Shown: one piece after another, positions 49,001 to 58,404 of the stretch
How positions within the stretch are numbered: the stretch's first letter is position 1
Layout of the letters: every line of letters begins with the position of its first letter
The notes under the pieces: model-generated
Told to the model about the DNA's origin: nothing
What the model saw: the letters and a program-made list of their open reading frames with translations, nothing else
Database searches by the model: none
Assembly (NCBI GenBank): GCA_963989245.1
Contig: OZ022340.1
Coordinates: forward strand, 49,958,054 to 50,022,053
Reading direction: 5' to 3'
From: Nansenia antarctica
Taxonomy: Eukaryota; Chordata; Actinopteri; Argentiniformes; Microstomatidae
Length of the DNA: 64,000 bases
Translations under genes and position numbers: made by a program

Positions 49001-52000
49001 CGTTGTTGTGGTGAAGTCGGACCTTCACCACCTTCAGTAGGACCTTGGAGCCGCTGCTCTGGGTTGGGTCTAGATAGTAGACAGGTGTTTCCTCTTCCGG
49101 TGCGCTACCGGACCTAGGGCTTCTGGTGCCCTCCGTGGACCTGGCGAGGGAGACCTCGTGTAGGATGCTGAGGTGGACCTCCTCACAGCGGTTGCACTTT
49201 CTCCTCAAGGTGCAGTTCTTAGCCAGATGGTCGCGCCCACAGTTCCAGCACCTCTTGTTCTCCTCGAGCCACCTCTGCTTGGCCTCGGTACTCAGGTTGT
49301 TGAAGTCACTGCACTCATTGAACCAGTGCTCGCTGGTGCAGTACGGACATGGCGGTGGACCTCTCCGTCCCTTTTGAGGGGGTTGAGAGGAATCCTTTCC
49401 CTCAGGTCGGGCTTTCCTCTCTCTCCGAGGCTCCTCCTCCGTGTGCAGCACTCCTACTGGGCGTCCTCTGTTCGAGCTCGGCCTGTCCCAGCGGTCTCCC
49501 TTCTCCCTCTCCTTCTTCGGCTCAGCGTAACCCATGGCGTCCACGTTGGTGTCATGCACTTCCTCCAGTAGGAACTCCGCGAAGGCAGCCATGCTCAGAC
49601 CCAACTTCCCGGGGTTACGAACGCGCTGCTGTCGCCGGAACCTCTCCTGCCGGAAGCGTGGGATCTTGCGGAGCAGCCGCTCTACGTTGGAGGTGCTGGT
49701 GATCTCGCTGGCGCCAGCTGGGCCCTGCGTCTTCAGCATTCCAACCAAGGTGTGCACGCGGAGCGCGAAGTCATCCAGCGCCCGTTCATCCTTGATGGGG
49801 GCCTGCTGTTCGAGGGCTTGCAGTTCAGCAAGGGCGTGGTTCCAGGGACGACCGTAGCGGGCATCCAAGTCGGCGAGCGCTCTGGTGTAAGGTGTCGGTG
49901 CGGAGGCATGGGCCAGAACCATGTTGTGGGCTCTGGGGTTCCTCACATGCTGAAGGAGAATCGCATATTTGTAGGACTCTGAGCAGGAGTCGTCCAAGAG
50001 CGTGTCTAGGCAGATGCGTAGTTCCACATACTGGCTCCTGTCCTCGTCCTTGAAGAAGGGGAACTTGGGTCCCTCCACCTGGGGAAACATCCTGTAGTGG
50101 ATGATCGGGGCTGGAGTGACGGTCTGGGTGTCCGGCCTGCATGCCTTTTGGTTCACTGGAGGACCTAGGGGTGTGCTACGCTCTTGGGGAATGGCTCCCC
50201 TCCCGGGCAGCGACGCTGGCTCCCTCTGGGCCGCGTAGCGGTCGGGTCCCTGGTCCTCTTCCTTCAAGGTGGTCAGCTGGGCCTGTAGTTGGACAGTCAT
50301 GGCGGGGGTCATGGAGCCATCGGCGGGGGGTTCAGGAGATGGCACTCGAGAGGGCCGTGCGGATGATGCTCTGGAGCTACGGGCCGACGGAGCTCTGCTG
50401 ATGCACACTTCGCGCATGGTCCGCATCACTTCCGCCATCGTCTCCGCGTGCAGTTGCTCTCTCTCCATCTGGAGGCGCTCGCGCTCGAACTGGATGCGTT
50501 CCCTCTCTAACGCCTCCTGGCGCTGTCTCTCCGCCGCACGTTCCGCTCCTTCCATCTGGAGGCGTTCACGCTCGAACTGGAGGCGTTCCCGCTCTAACGC
50601 CATCTCGGCCTGTTGGCGCATACATTCTGACAGCGCGGCACTACTCCCTCTGGAGTGCATGCTATCCGCCCCAGAGGCAGAACTGCCCACGGAAACCCTG
50701 GACCGGGAGGAAGCCACTGAACGGCAGGAGCTAGGTCTCGAGCGCGCCGTACTGGGAGGCAGATCGTTGAGGCTGAGGCCCTCCCTCTTCCGCCCGCAGG
50801 CGCTGTCAGACCGGGCCTCTCCTTCCTGCTCTTCCGTTTCTACGGCAAAACCCTGCTGTTCTGCCATCTCATCCTCAGGCTGGTGCTCTTTGATGTCTGT
50901 CTCGTCTGGTTGGCTGCGCTCAGCCATGCTATCACTACACAACCTATCCGGCTCGAAGGACCAATTGTAACCAGGGAGTAGCTAAAGGACTGTAGAATTT
51001 AGGAAGGGCTGGTTATCTAACTAACTCTGAGCTAAATCGGCAGTGTAGGAGGATAGAGGCAGGGGGCGCCAGCAACCCTTTAGACTAGCATTACTAGCAT
51101 TAGCATTAGCATTAGCATTAGCATTAGCTAACAGACAACTAAACACACAGCAATGTATCAAATATGAACAAACACATTTATTTATACAAATGATATATAC
51201 ATCCCCATATATACTCCCTCCCCGCCGGCCACACACACACTCAATCACTCACTCACACACAGTACCTGGCCTGAAAAGGCTTAGAGTCCCGGACTGAAAT
51301 GAGCGCGTTGAGGCCTGGTTGGAGCTCGCATGTGCTTCGAGGAAGGCAGCAGACAAAGGGGGGGGGAGTGACGTTGCAACTCGAAGGGAAAGGGGCGTCT
51401 TCGTAGCAAACGACGATGTGTGAATGGCTCAGGTCCGGTGGTCCACGGTCAGCTCCGGTGGAGTCAGCGGTCGGTCGCAATCCACCTCGTGGAGGCGACG
51501 GCTCTGTCCAGCTTGGGTCTCGCTATGCGCCAACGTTAGCAGCCGGCGGCTAGCAAGGCTGGCTAACGGGGACACAGCTAAACTGGGCTAGCGCTGCCAA
51601 CTCAACAAACTCCGAACTCCCGCGGTGCTGCGGGTAGCCAGTGATTCACTACTAACAGTCGAGGTTAAAGGCAGGTCTCTAAATGACTCGTGTTGTCTTC
51701 GGTCTCAGCACCGTGTGCGTTTACTGATCCACCATCTTTGTCTCACATTCGGTTCCCTCTGCTTCTTCTTCTTCACTCACTCTCGTCACTCTGACGCACA
51801 GACCACTTCCGTCGCTATATATACCAACCGAACATACATCCGGTCACGTACGCCAATCATACATCCGGTCACGTACGCCACTCAAAACCACGCCCACTAA
51901 TCTGGCGCTTGCACAATACTAAACAAATCTAAGACAGAACTTATACAATTACAATAACAATACATACACCTTCATGACAACGTACATGAATAGTATGGAA

Positions 52001-55000
52001 AATAATTAAGGAAATAACAGGGGCAAAATAGGGCTGATTCGGGGAAACTAACTGGCTCTAAATTGTGGGCCTTCATAACAACTAGTGATAATACTACTCA
52101 TGTCATTCGTTCAGGCCCACAATGAGCTCCGTTCCTCCTCCCTCCCTCCATCGTCCAGCTCAGAGAGAAGATTAACTGAAGTCATGCCCTGGTCAGAGCC
52201 GTCCCCGGAGGGAGGCAATACCAGATCAGTCAAATCTAGGCTCATCAGCGCTGGACTCAGGGACGGCACAACACGCAACCCCCAAACCTCCCCCAGCCCG
52301 ACCTAGAGAGTCCAGGGGGCTTAACACACTAGAAGGCCGAACCGAACTGCGCTGGCTCTGATATTCTTTCCAGCACTTTTGGCCTTTCCAGCACTTTGGC
52401 CTTTCCAGCACTTTTGGCAAGCCAGCCCTGCCCAGCAGTGTGATATGGGCACACAGACTCACCTCGTCGGTGGACAGGCCGAAGTCGTTGGCCAGGACCT
52501 GCCTGTAGCGGAACCTACAGGGAAGGTCGTCTATGATGTCCTCATAGTCCAGCCTGTAGTACTCATCCAGGTACTGCTCGAAGCTCTTCTCCTCTGAAAC
52601 ACACATCAGATTAGATTCAACTTTATTGTCCCTGCAGAGTACAAGAACAACACTCTGGAAACACACATAACAAAAGTCCAGGGTCTCAAATACAGTCTTC
52701 ACATGACAATCAACTGGATATAGAATGGGAACATTGTTTCACACTGACGAGGTAAAACATGTCGAATAAAGGTAACTAAAAACCAAGGTTCTGGATCTTC
52801 TCACACTTACGGGGATCGAACACAGGTTTGTTCTGGGTGATGACCTCAGCGAAGTGAGACTTCTTTCTCTTCTTTCCCATCAGTGGAGCGTCCTCCTTCG
52901 TCAACTTCTTCTTCTCCTTCCTTTTCTGCTTCTTGGAGGTCGACGGCTGGCTGGGGTCATAGTCTGCATCCATCTGTTCAGGTGAAATATATATTGTAAA
53001 TATTCATTCATTCATATTCATATTTATATCTTACTTTATTTTATATCTATGTTCCTTGGCATTTTTTGCACTACTTGCTTTTTAATTCTTATTATTATTA
53101 TTCTTATGTTGCCTGTTTGCACCAACTACCACAGCAAATTCCTTGTATGTGAAAACCTACTTGGTGAATAAAGTCATTCTGATTCTGAAAGATCAGGTAA
53201 GTGGCCTAAGACCTTACAGGCCTGACCATCTCCGACATCAACTGGACCTCTATTCATTGAAATGGAAAAATAACACTATTCACCACAGAAAATAACACTA
53301 TTAACCATAGAAAATAACACTATTAACCACAAAAAAACACTATTAACCACAGAAAAAGAACACTATTAACCACAGAAAAAGAACACTAACCACGGAAAAT
53401 GACACTATTAACCACATATAATACCAGCCTTTTACTAAGAGGATCTGAGGGAGTATGTCTGAGACCAAGCGTCCCTGCCTGTCGTGTGATGCAGACAGAC
53501 AGACAGGGATAGATAGACAGACAGGGATAGAAGGCAGCAGGTTGTGTGTGTGCAGGGGGAACGACAGGACAACACTGCACACGCTGCTCTGTAACTTCTC
53601 CTGCAGCGGGACCTCTTCTTCACATGCGTCACCGTCTGCCCATTAGCTCAGCACTGGAGGTGGGACCAACATGAGATGGAAAAGTGATGGTCACATCTCA
53701 AGTGCCTTTAACACCATCCAGCCTCCTCTACTCCGAGAGAAGCTTTCAGGTATGGGGGTTGATCCCTCCACTACATCCTGGATCATGGACTACCTCACTG
53801 GACGGCCACAGTCAGTCAGGCTGGGGAACTGTGTCTCGGACATATTAGTGAGCAACACCGGGGCTCCGCAGGGAACTGTGCTGGCTCCCTTCCTGTTCAC
53901 CCTGTACACGTCAGACTTCAACTACAACTCAGTAGAGTCCTGCCACGTACAGAAGTACTCTGACGATACAGCCATAGTGGCGTGCGTGAGGGATGGACGG
54001 GAGGGGGAGTACAGGGATCTGACAGGAGCCTTCAGCGTCTGGAGCGAGAGGAATGGTCTGCTCCTCAATCCAACCAAGACCAAGGAGCTAGTTATAGACT
54101 TCCGCAGGTCTAAGCCACCTCGGTTGCCCATTAACATCCGGGGCGAGGATATCGAGGTGGTGAAGACCTACAAGTACCTGGGGGTGCATCTGGACGACAA
54201 ACTGGACTGGTCCGCCAACACAGAGGCACTCTACAAGAAGGGCCAGAGCAGGCTGTACTTCCTGAGGAGACTTAGGTCTTTTGAAGTGTGTGGAGAGATG
54301 CTGGCCATGTTTTACCAGTCTGTCATGGCCAGCATTCTCTTCTACGCTGCAGTCTGCTGGGGTGGAAACATCTCAAAAAGGGATACCAGACGGCTGGACA
54401 AGCTTGTAAAAAAGGCGGGTTCAGTGGTGGGAAGGAGGCTGGGCTCTCTGGGGACACTGGTGGAGAGAAGGACGAGGAGCAAGCTGCTGTCCATCAGCGA
54501 CAATCCCAACCACCCCCTCCATCATGTCCTCGCTGGGCAAACCAGCAGCCGCCGCAGAGGGCGGTTCATTTCGGTACGCTCCAGGACGGAGCGCTATAAA
54601 AAATCATTTATCCCGGCTGCTCTAAGACTGTTCAATGGCAACTAAAGTAGTAGTCGGGGTCAAGGCTCCTGAATTTGTATTGAACTGAATCTGTATTTAT
54701 TTATTTATTTTAAGCATCATCATCACTTTTTATATTTTAATATCATAACTATAGCCATCTTTTTCTCAATTCATCAATCATGATCTTACTGTTTTTTTAT
54801 ATACTATACATGGCTGGCCCAGTATTGTTGTCTGTCCTTTATGTTGTGTTGTCATGTGTTGTTTTTAGAAAGTGGCGTGGCAAAATGAATTTCCCCACGG
54901 GGATAAATAAAGTATAATTGAATTGAACATAGGAAATAAATCGACTTACGACAAAGTCTGGATCTTCACAGTCGGGCTGGTGGCTTCCATGTGCTCCTCC

Positions 55001-58000
55001 TTCCCCTTCCTCATCTTCACCATATTCTTGGTCTTCATCATGTTCCTTGTCTTCACCCTCCCCAGTCCAAGCGTCCCAGTTCCAGTGTTCTATGAAACAG
55101 AGGAAGTGGTAGGCACACTTATTACAAGGCCACGGGTTCTAGGGAATTCAATGTAGTCACCAATAACGAGAGAAACTCTTCTTACCCTCCAGCTCATCAT
55201 CATCAAACTGGGGCTTCTCCCCGTCGTCCTCTCCATAATATTGGTCACCAAAGAACTTCTGCAAATCGAGAGATTTATATACAATTATATAACACATATA
55301 ATTGTACAAATTATGAGGCCGTAGAGATAAAGCTGAAACCCCGATTCAGAAACAATCTTATATCCACAATGTCTGTCTATCCAGGGCACATCTCCTCATT
55401 GCGGGGGGCAGGGTTCCCACGCCTTCTGAAACATCAAATTCAAGCACCCTTCAAGGACTTTCAAGACTCAATTCCCTTAAATTCAAGGACCCAACACGGC
55501 ATAGTTTGAGACAGATCTAGATGAGAATTTATATAATAGGAACTATCCGCTCACAGACAACAATTAAAAAGAGAGGCTTGAATGTGTGAACACTAGATGG
55601 TCTCTTGCCTTCTCTACCACAGCACAGCAAAACAATATATTGTGAAATATGTGTAAAGTTAAGCAATACAGAGACTTATTTACTAGGTTGATGAGCTATG
55701 TAAAACATTTTTGAATATAGATATTATTTTTAGAGAGAGAGAGAGGGGGGGGGAATTCAAGCACTTTCAATGACCCATGTCTATTTTCTAAAACTTTTAA
55801 GACCTTGATTTTCCTTTCTCAAATTCACAAACTTTCAAGGATTTCAAGGGCCCGTGGGAACCCTGGGGGGGGGACCCGTGTGTCCATAGGGGTTCCCACC
55901 TGCATGAGCTGGTCGTGCTGCTGGGGGTCAAAGTCTCCCTCCAGGTCCGTCTGGCTGAAGGCCAGCTGCTCGTTCCCTGTCAGCTCCTTCAGCCGCTGCA
56001 GCTTGTCCATGATCTCCTTCCCCTTCAGGTTCTTCAGCATCTTCAGCTGCTCGTGCTTCTGCTCCTTCTCCCTGACCTTGCGCTCCTTCACCTCGTCCCT
56101 CTTCCGCTTCCTCCGCTCGTCTTTGGAGCGGACCGAGGTGGCGATGGTGCGGGGGTACGTCTTGATCTGAGAGGGGGACCGTACGAGAGCGTCAGGGTAA
56201 GAGGGCCGCGTCACTTCGACTACGCCACGTGGACAAGAGGATAAGGTGAGAGGACTGCGTCGTTTTGCACTACACCGCACGGACAGTGTAGAAAAGAGGA
56301 TGAAGAGGTCTCACCTTCGTGGCGTCGGGCTCCTCGAAGCGGAAGTTGTATTCCCGTTCGAAGTCCTCCTGGCGCTCTAGGAACGTCTCCCCCTCCTCTT
56401 CAGAATCATCCGGGTCACCCTGAAGCACCTCTTCATAGCTGGGGATTCTAGACACAGATGCATAACCAGACTCTTATCAGTAAACAGTCAGGGTGGCACT
56501 GGGCGGTTTCTTTCTGGCTTTCATAGGTCACAGCTTATCACAAGGACAACATGAAAACAAGGAAAGAACTTAATAAACACACAATAAATCACACACAAAA
56601 CACACATTAAACCGATATCATGTTAAAAAAAACAGACGAAAAAAACAACAACTCACCTCTCGTCATCTTTCTCCATGTAGCCCTTATTGAGGACAAAGTC
56701 CCGGAGGAAGCGCTCCTTGTCATCCAGCTCAGGGTCGTTCCAGTAGTCCCTGAGGTGCTTCTGTCTCAACACAGGACATATACCGTACTCCAGTCAGAGG
56801 TCTGGCAGAGTGGCCATTACAGTCGCATTGTCTTTTTCATCCACTCTCTTTCCCGCTCTCCCTCCCTCTCACGATATCCTCCCCCCTTCGCTTTTTCTCT
56901 CTCTCACACACACACACTCACCAAATCCTGCACCTCCTCCTGGCCCTCATTTCCTGCACCCTTCAGCCAGTCCACATAGTCCTCCTCCTCTTTATCCTGA
57001 GGGATAGATTTACAAAGACTGCGGGTTAGAAGGACGTAGGGGGTCTCTCTACAGGGGTACTACTGTATACTGTAAAACAGGACAGATGGTTGAGCTCAGG
57101 TCTCCTCTCTCACCTTCTCCTCCTGTGTCTTGGTTCTCCTTTTCAGCAGCTTAGAATCCTCTTCTCCTTCGCCGGCCTCCTCATCACTGTCCTGGATAAA
57201 CTTCCGGAAGCTGAAGCAAGCAAGCGTTTGTGTTAGTGGTAGAATACAAAGACAGTGTCAAAGGCCAGTACGGTGTATACTCACACAGGGAAATTGTGTC
57301 TTTTTCCAGACATAAACACACAACAATAAGGATTACAGCTGACTCCTTTACCTCTCTTTCAGCTCCCTCTGTTCCTGCATGTAACTGGGAGATGCGGCTC
57401 TCTGTAAGAGAACAAAGACAAGCAATGAAAAATGGCCCTTGACCCCTAGTTATTTGCAACTTATGAATGTATCATAACGTGAGCCTACCTCTCTTCTTCT
57501 TGCAGACTCTTCGTCATCACTCTCCTCCTCGTCATATTTACTGAAAATCAGGCGAAAAATGTGAGTACAAATATCATGTACAAAATACTGTCTCAATACA
57601 CAGACAAGAGACATAGTAGCTCACTCACCCTCCCCTCTCAAGGATAACTTTACGTTCATAATCTTTCAGGAACATTGGCTTCACAGCTTTCTTTGAGGTT
57701 GAAGGCTGGTCGTCACTAGTAGACGGATCTGATGAAGAAAGAGTACAGAGCAGAAGGCAACGTGTGAAAGACATCCCTCCTCCAAAACAGTCGTCATACC
57801 ATCATAACCACTTGTTCCGTACAAACAGGGCTAAACTGATAGCATACCTTCCTCAGCGTAGAACTTTGCATCCTTCTGGTAGATCTTAGGGTCTTTCTTT
57901 TTCAACAGTGAGAGAGTTCTGTAGAAGTCCCTATCAAGTTTGGGGTCCAGTTCCTGTGGAAACATCATGATGGAAAAAAATGAACCAGACTGATCAAAGT

Positions 58001-58330
58001 GATGGAAACCACTTAGCTAGCTTGTAGATACTCACCACCTCACTTTCATCATCTGACTCCGAGTCTGAAGAACCCGATTCACTGTCGTCAACTTGGTCCC
58101 CATAACGATCCTTCACTGATATGAAACAGTGTTGAACATAAGTTAGTGCAATGGTCTGGACAACAACTGGAAGCAAAGTTAACTAGCTAGCTAGCCACTG
58201 TAAGCTATCTGGCTAGCTAATATGCTAGGCAAGACTACTACTTACGCCTTTGTAACTCTTCTTTTTGTCTGTACTTCTCATATTTCTCCGCAAACTTGGA
58301 ATTAATCTTCAGTTCTGATTTGCCTGACAT
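44959..58330 (-). CDS. kri1: Protein KRI1 homologue (ribosome biogenesis), complete gene
   Basis: Eighteen exons: 58246-58330, 58036-58115, 57848-57953, 57629-57728, 57489-57540, 57352-57401, 57114-57210, 56922-56996, 56657-56760, 56315-56447, 55900-56166, 55186-55258, 54950-55089, 52811-52973, 52463-52593, 45887-45951, 45678-45773, 44959-45517. They have GT-AG borders and total 2376 nt, or 791 aa plus stop. Landmarks are the start MSGKSELKINSKFAEKYEKY, MFLKDYERKVILERGG, YWNDPELDDKERFLRDF and a basic stretch in exon 11 (Kri1 domain). FEQYLDEYYRLDYEDIIDDL and PCRFRYR mark the Kri1 C-terminal domain, and LNPKRLHFRQLGRQKRK is near the C-terminus. KRI1 acts in the nucleolus in 40S subunit maturation (family knowledge). 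Exon 18 holds short Glu-Thr-Ala/Val-Lys repeats. Intron 13 holds a LINE fragment and intron 15 the 5.8-kb LTR element in the same transcriptional sense. Exons 14-18 are duplicated at 34428-37012. Confidence 0.92.
45988..46047. repeat. (GA)n microsatellite, unit 2
   Basis: GA repeat in kri1 intron 16-15 sequence, longer than its unit 1 counterpart. Confidence 0.9.
46272..46276. other. Target-site duplication ACTAG, left
   Basis: ACTAG precedes the left LTR and recurs at 52081-52085 after the right LTR. Unit 1 carries a single ACTAG at the unfilled site, in AAAGATACTAGTGATAATAC near 35728-35747. Five base pairs fits BEL/Pao integration. Confidence 0.95.
46277..47391 (-). repeat. 3' LTR of the BEL/Pao element
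   Basis: 1115 bp. On the minus strand it begins TGTTATGAAGG and ends at TA-CA. It has a TATA box GGTATATATAGCG (TATATATA at 47127-47134) about 260 bp in, which suggests U3 ends near 47100. There is an AATAAA at 46488-46493 and a (AGCATT)n hexamer run at about 46403-46440. A tandem pair of ATACATCCGGTCACGTACGC segments lies near 47148-47190. Confidence 0.93.
47127..47134 (-). promoter_or_regulatory. LTR TATA box
   Basis: TATATATA in a GGTATATATAGCG context on the element's coding strand. The functional promoter copy is the identical one in the 5' LTR at 51816-51823. Inference from sequence only. Confidence 0.5.
47392..47401 (-). other. Polypurine tract of the LTR element
   Basis: ATGGGGCGGC on the minus strand lies directly against the 3' LTR start, where plus-strand priming is expected. 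Confidence 0.65.
47451..48297 (-). other. Captured host-gene segment similar to KMT2A/KMT2B N-terminus
   Basis: The 3' part of the element ORF. It opens with three imperfect RSTSPVSKPNRR-type repeats, followed by acidic and basic low-complexity stretches. It reaches KHIKHFIMPVVSARSSRVIK and TPQRFMDD, which I recognise as the conserved segment of KMT2A (PVVSARSSRIIKTPRRF) and KMT2B. No intron or stop interrupts it, consistent with capture from a single large exon or a spliced RNA. The last about 20 codons before the TAG may be element-derived or out of host frame. The donor gene is not in this window. Junction position good to a few codons. Confidence 0.75.
47451..50927 (-). CDS. Gag-protease-KMT2-like fusion polyprotein of the LTR element
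   Basis: 1158 codons from the first ATG (50927), 19 nt after the primer-binding site; the open frame extends five codons further upstream without another ATG. Residues 103-175 are a charged coiled coil (MRQQAEMALERERLQFERER). About 329-400 is a BEL Gag (DUF1759-like) region. CPYC at 527-530 and the knuckle C560-W-N-C-X3-H-X4-C572 are nucleic-acid-binding fingers. LDDGS (D652-D653-G654) is the aspartic protease active site of A17/DUF1758 type. Residues to about 877 (KAKTVRIEVQGVKR) match the linker that precedes reverse transcriptase in BEL/Pao Pol. There the frame switches to about 281 residues of Ser/Pro/Lys/Glu-rich sequence ending with MPVVSARSSRVIKTPQRF at 1113-1130, a conserved MLL1/MLL2 (KMT2A/KMT2B) N-terminal motif. 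No reverse transcriptase. The frame is wholly open, which suggests recent or ongoing function. Confidence 0.88.
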   Translation of the reverse strand: MAERSQPDETDIKEHQPEDEMAEQQGFAVETEEQEGEARSDSACGRKREGLSLNDLPPSTARSRPSSCRSVASSRSRVSVGSSASGADSMHSRGSSAALSECMRQQAEMALERERLQFERERLQMEGAERAAERQRQEALERERIQFERERLQMEREQLHAETMAEVMRTMREVCISRAPSARSSRASSARPSRVPSPEPPADGSMTPAMTVQLQAQLTTLKEEDQGPDRYAAQREPASLPGRGAIPQERSTPLGPPVNQKACRPDTQTVTPAPIIHYRMFPQVEGPKFPFFKDEDRSQYVELRICLDTLLDDSCSESYKYAILLQHVRNPRAHNMVLAHASAPTPYTRALADLDARYGRPWNHALAELQALEQQAPIKDERALDDFALRVHTLVGMLKTQGPAGASEITSTSNVERLLRKIPRFRQERFRRQQRVRNPGKLGLSMAAFAEFLLEEVHDTNVDAMGYAEPKKEREKGDRWDRPSSNRGRPVGVLHTEEEPRRERKARPEGKDSSQPPQKGRRGPPPCPYCTSEHWFNECSDFNNLSTEAKQRWLEENKRCWNCGRDHLAKNCTLRRKCNRCEEVHLSILHEVSLARSTEGTRSPRSGSAPEEETPVYYLDPTQSSGSKVLLKVVKVRLHHNNAVYDTYAVLDDGSERTILLQEAVRQLGLQGTEEKLTLRTIRRDLKEVTGARINFSISPAGRPSDRYRLQNVFTADQLALSRYDYPLERLRARYSHLRRVDLHPIEGAEPTLLIGSDNAALIVSLRPPLRGPRGCPMAVKTALGWALQGATEWRDRDGRATSSLHVRTEEVQTINCLHTSVDSMNAALLDNVQKLWTLDVAPYKNEKLYVRSKEDVYAIDLLKAKTVRIEVQGVKRTSTSPVSKPNRRRSTSPVSKPRRKRSTSLSVRKRSAQRRKTPAVPEPDDTPLTAELELALPAPVAMAYTQLKVKEEEPEPELEAEPTESSGVVVLLDDPVAEDTKPRIRKSPFKHGKKGRRNLQGKWCKQKQKPGEKRLRRQAISPEGGASPDGVEDDVSENIKQVPTSSLKFLGSKRPRSRPKTLSKQVEMDLTQQLLLQDVKEDTVDDEDMTSDSLDAQPGKSKFAKHIKHFIMPVVSARSSRVIKTPQRFMDDTGMSVLPRRNSLKLQRTLSPHTSRC
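50946..50963 (-). other. Primer-binding site complementary to tRNA-Tyr
   Basis: On the minus strand TGGTCCTTCGAGCCGGAT begins two bases after the 5' LTR. Its complement ATCCGGCTCGAAGGACCA is the 3' end of vertebrate tRNA-Tyr including CCA (from memory), an 18-nt match. Confidence 0.8.
50966..52080 (-). repeat. 5' LTR of the BEL/Pao element
   Basis: 1115 bp, no difference seen from the LTR at 46277-47391, including open frames within it. It would act as the element's promoter (TATATATA at 51816-51823), and its AATAAA at 51177-51182 lies in kri1 sense. Confidence 0.93.
53268..53415. repeat. 20-22-bp minisatellite, unit 2 array
   Basis: Same repeat as 37305-37560 but about 100 bp shorter. Confidence 0.85.
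53671..54930 (+). mobile_element. 5'-truncated CR1/L2-type LINE in kri1 intron 13
   Basis: A 324-codon frame (53671-54645) gives the second half of a reverse transcriptase: a SAFNTIQPPLLREKL motif, NTGAPQGTVLAPFLFTLYTS, a catalytic YSDD box and the LINE C-terminal region. A 3' UTR follows, ending GGGATAAATAAAGTATAATTGAATTGAA. The endonuclease and first half are missing, the usual outcome of incomplete target-primed reverse transcription. It lies antisense to kri1. The duplication breakpoint (53854) falls inside it. Confidence 0.88.
55409..55865. mobile_element. hAT-like MITE in kri1 intron 11
   Basis: 457 bp with inverted ends CAGGGTTCCCACG and CGTGGGAACCCTG (the latter closing at 55865), set in G-runs that would be the target duplication. 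The interior has repeated TTCAAGCAC/TTTCAAGGA motifs and a GA run. Non-coding. Confidence 0.8.
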
Positions 58331-58404
58331 GTTTAACTGTTAACTTAACAATATATATACATATATATTTAAAGTATCAGTAATTTAGGGAACGGTGGTC
58401 GTAT

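Larger units (their letters stand above)
46277..52080 (-). mobile_element. BEL/Pao LTR retroelement carrying a KMT2-like host segment
   Basis: A 5804-bp insertion in kri1 intron 15, in the same sense as the gene. Two LTRs of 1115 bp each, with no difference seen, start TG and end CA (outer strands TGTTATGAAGG and TGTAACCAGGG). The primer-binding site matches tRNA-Tyr. The 3574-bp interior has one long ORF: Gag, zinc knuckles, aspartic protease, then an in-frame KMT2A/B-like segment. Reverse transcriptase, RNase H and integrase are absent, so movement would need enzymes supplied in trans. The matched LTRs, exact target duplication and empty site in the sister duplication unit show a very recent insertion, later than the segmental duplication. 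Confidence 0.92.
38135..53854. repeat. Segmental tandem duplication, unit 2
   Basis: The second copy of the block at 28220-38022. It is enlarged by a SINE (38233-38627), a hAT element (41210-42319), an unclassified insertion (42672-43377) and the LTR retroelement (46277-52080). It lacks the three insertions private to unit 1. Exons 14-18 here are the ones used by the complete kri1. Confidence 0.9.

Noticed and set aside
50269..50970. A 233-codon plus-strand frame
   Set aside because: Antisense of the Glu/Arg coiled-coil part of the LTR element's Gag. Low-complexity Ser/Arg/Trp product.
46277..52080. LTR pair read as another segmental duplication
   Set aside because: The TG...CA ends, adjacent PBS and polypurine tract, and the 5-bp target duplication fit LTRs of one element.
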